From NCBI GenBank assembly GCA_003644175.1, contig QNBS01000190.1:1-5238 (forward strand): a stretch of DNA of 5,238 bases, read 5' to 3'. This document shows positions 4,796 through 5,238 of the stretch, one piece after another. The translations under genes were made by a program, and so were the position numbers. Below the pieces are notes generated by a model. The model saw only the letters and a program-made list of their open reading frames with translations. It was not told the origin of the DNA and ran no database searches. The first letter of the stretch is position 1, and each line of letters begins with the position of its first letter. The stretch is from Planctomycetota bacterium. GTDB taxonomy: Bacteria > Planctomycetota > Phycisphaerae > Sedimentisphaerales > Anaerohalosphaeraceae.

Positions 4796-5238
4796 TTATT
4801 TCTGGAATATCTTTCTTTCCGATCCTGCCAGGAGCCTCTTGATGTTGCCAACGTGTCGAATCAGGACCAGCGCCCCCAGACCCACGGCGATAATCAACAG
4901 GGGCCAAAGCACCGAAAACGTCCAGCCCGGCAGGGCGATGACGGCCGCGGTCAGTATGATTGGAAACACCACCGCCGCGACGATCGAAGCCAACGAGACG
5001 TATCGCCAGATGAGCAGGCATACGCCCCAGATTGCAAAGGTAATCAGCCCGCAAACCGTCATGTACGGGTACAGCCCAACTACCGCGCCCAGGCTGGTTG
5101 AAACACCCTTGCCGCCCCTGAACTTCAGGTAGAGCGGAAACACATGCCCAAGGACCGCCGCATAACCGACACCAAACCACAACCAGAGCACACCGACCGT
5201 TACTTCCTCGACAAACCGCATCGCCACGAGCATGGGCA
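4796..5238 (-). CDS. plsY: Acyl-phosphate:glycerol-3-phosphate acyltransferase, C-terminal part (partial)
   Basis: The frame is open to the right edge of the window, and the codon before the first visible Met is Pro, so the true start lies outside; about 147 codons are seen. PlsY is an integral membrane enzyme that transfers an acyl chain from acyl-phosphate to glycerol-3-phosphate, the first step of phospholipid synthesis in most bacteria. Two family motifs are visible: GHVFPLYLKFRGGKGVST (the Gly-rich phosphate-binding loop) and RHVGNIKRLLAGSERKI near the C-terminus, with hydrophobic helices between and before them. The N-terminal motif (GSGNxGATN) must lie beyond the window. The gene ends at TAA 4796-4798. 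It lies 103 bp upstream of the sigma gene on the same strand, but is probably a separate transcription unit, because a promoter-like sequence lies in the gap. Confidence 0.95.
   Translation of the reverse strand, partial: PMLVAMRFVEEVTVGVLWLWFGVGYAAVLGHVFPLYLKFRGGKGVSTSLGAVVGLYPYMTVCGLITFAIWGVCLLIWRYVSLASIVAAVVFPIILTAAVIALPGWTFSVLWPLLIIAVGLGALVLIRHVGNIKRLLAGSERKIFQK

Noticed and set aside
4839..5132. Plus-strand open frames opposite plsY
   Set aside because: They lie antisense to a conserved membrane enzyme with both visible family motifs intact.

Overview
The window looks like a chromosomal piece of an environmental bacterium with moderate to fairly high GC. A member of the Planctomycetota (Phycisphaerae-like) is my best guess. 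This rests on style, not on a marker gene: Tat-exported oxidoreductase paralogs, an ECF sigma factor paired with a polytopic membrane protein, and dispersed palindromic repeats between genes. Two conserved housekeeping genes sit at the edges, both cut by the window: the 3' end of gatB on the + strand (left) and the 3' part of plsY on the - strand (right).

Layout on the + strand: gatB 3' end (2-253); a good sigma70-type promoter (283-311); a Tat-exported aldo/keto-reductase-like gene (405-1451); a 272-bp intergenic stretch with dispersed-repeat hairpins (about 1475-1634) and a small hairpin just before the next ribosome binding site; a second, paralogous Tat-exported aldo/keto-reductase-like gene (1724-2824); a 67-bp gap with a closely similar hairpin; and a tetraheme c-type cytochrome lipoprotein (2892-3449). 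A palindromic repeat (3466-3496) marks the convergent junction. On the - strand, reading right to left: plsY 3' part (5238-4796), a 103-bp intergenic region with a possible ECF-type promoter, an ECF sigma factor gene (4692-4129), and an overlapping gene for a four-helix membrane protein (4154-3531), a candidate anti-sigma or sensor partner.

The most interesting content is the + strand trio. Both reductase paralogs are predicted to leave the cytoplasm folded. By eye alignment, both keep only the Asp of the classical aldo/keto reductase catalytic tetrad (Asp-Tyr-Lys-His). They sit directly upstream of a membrane-anchored multiheme cytochrome. This suggests an undescribed extracytoplasmic redox or sugar-modifying system that does not use ordinary NADPH-dependent carbonyl reduction. 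Genes two and three share a short hairpin at nearly the same distance (21 and 20 nt) from their GTG starts, and the differences between the copies preserve base pairing, which suggests common post-transcriptional or operator control. The sigma/membrane-protein pair is a second self-contained signalling unit, convergent with the trio. Whether it controls the trio cannot be told from this sequence.
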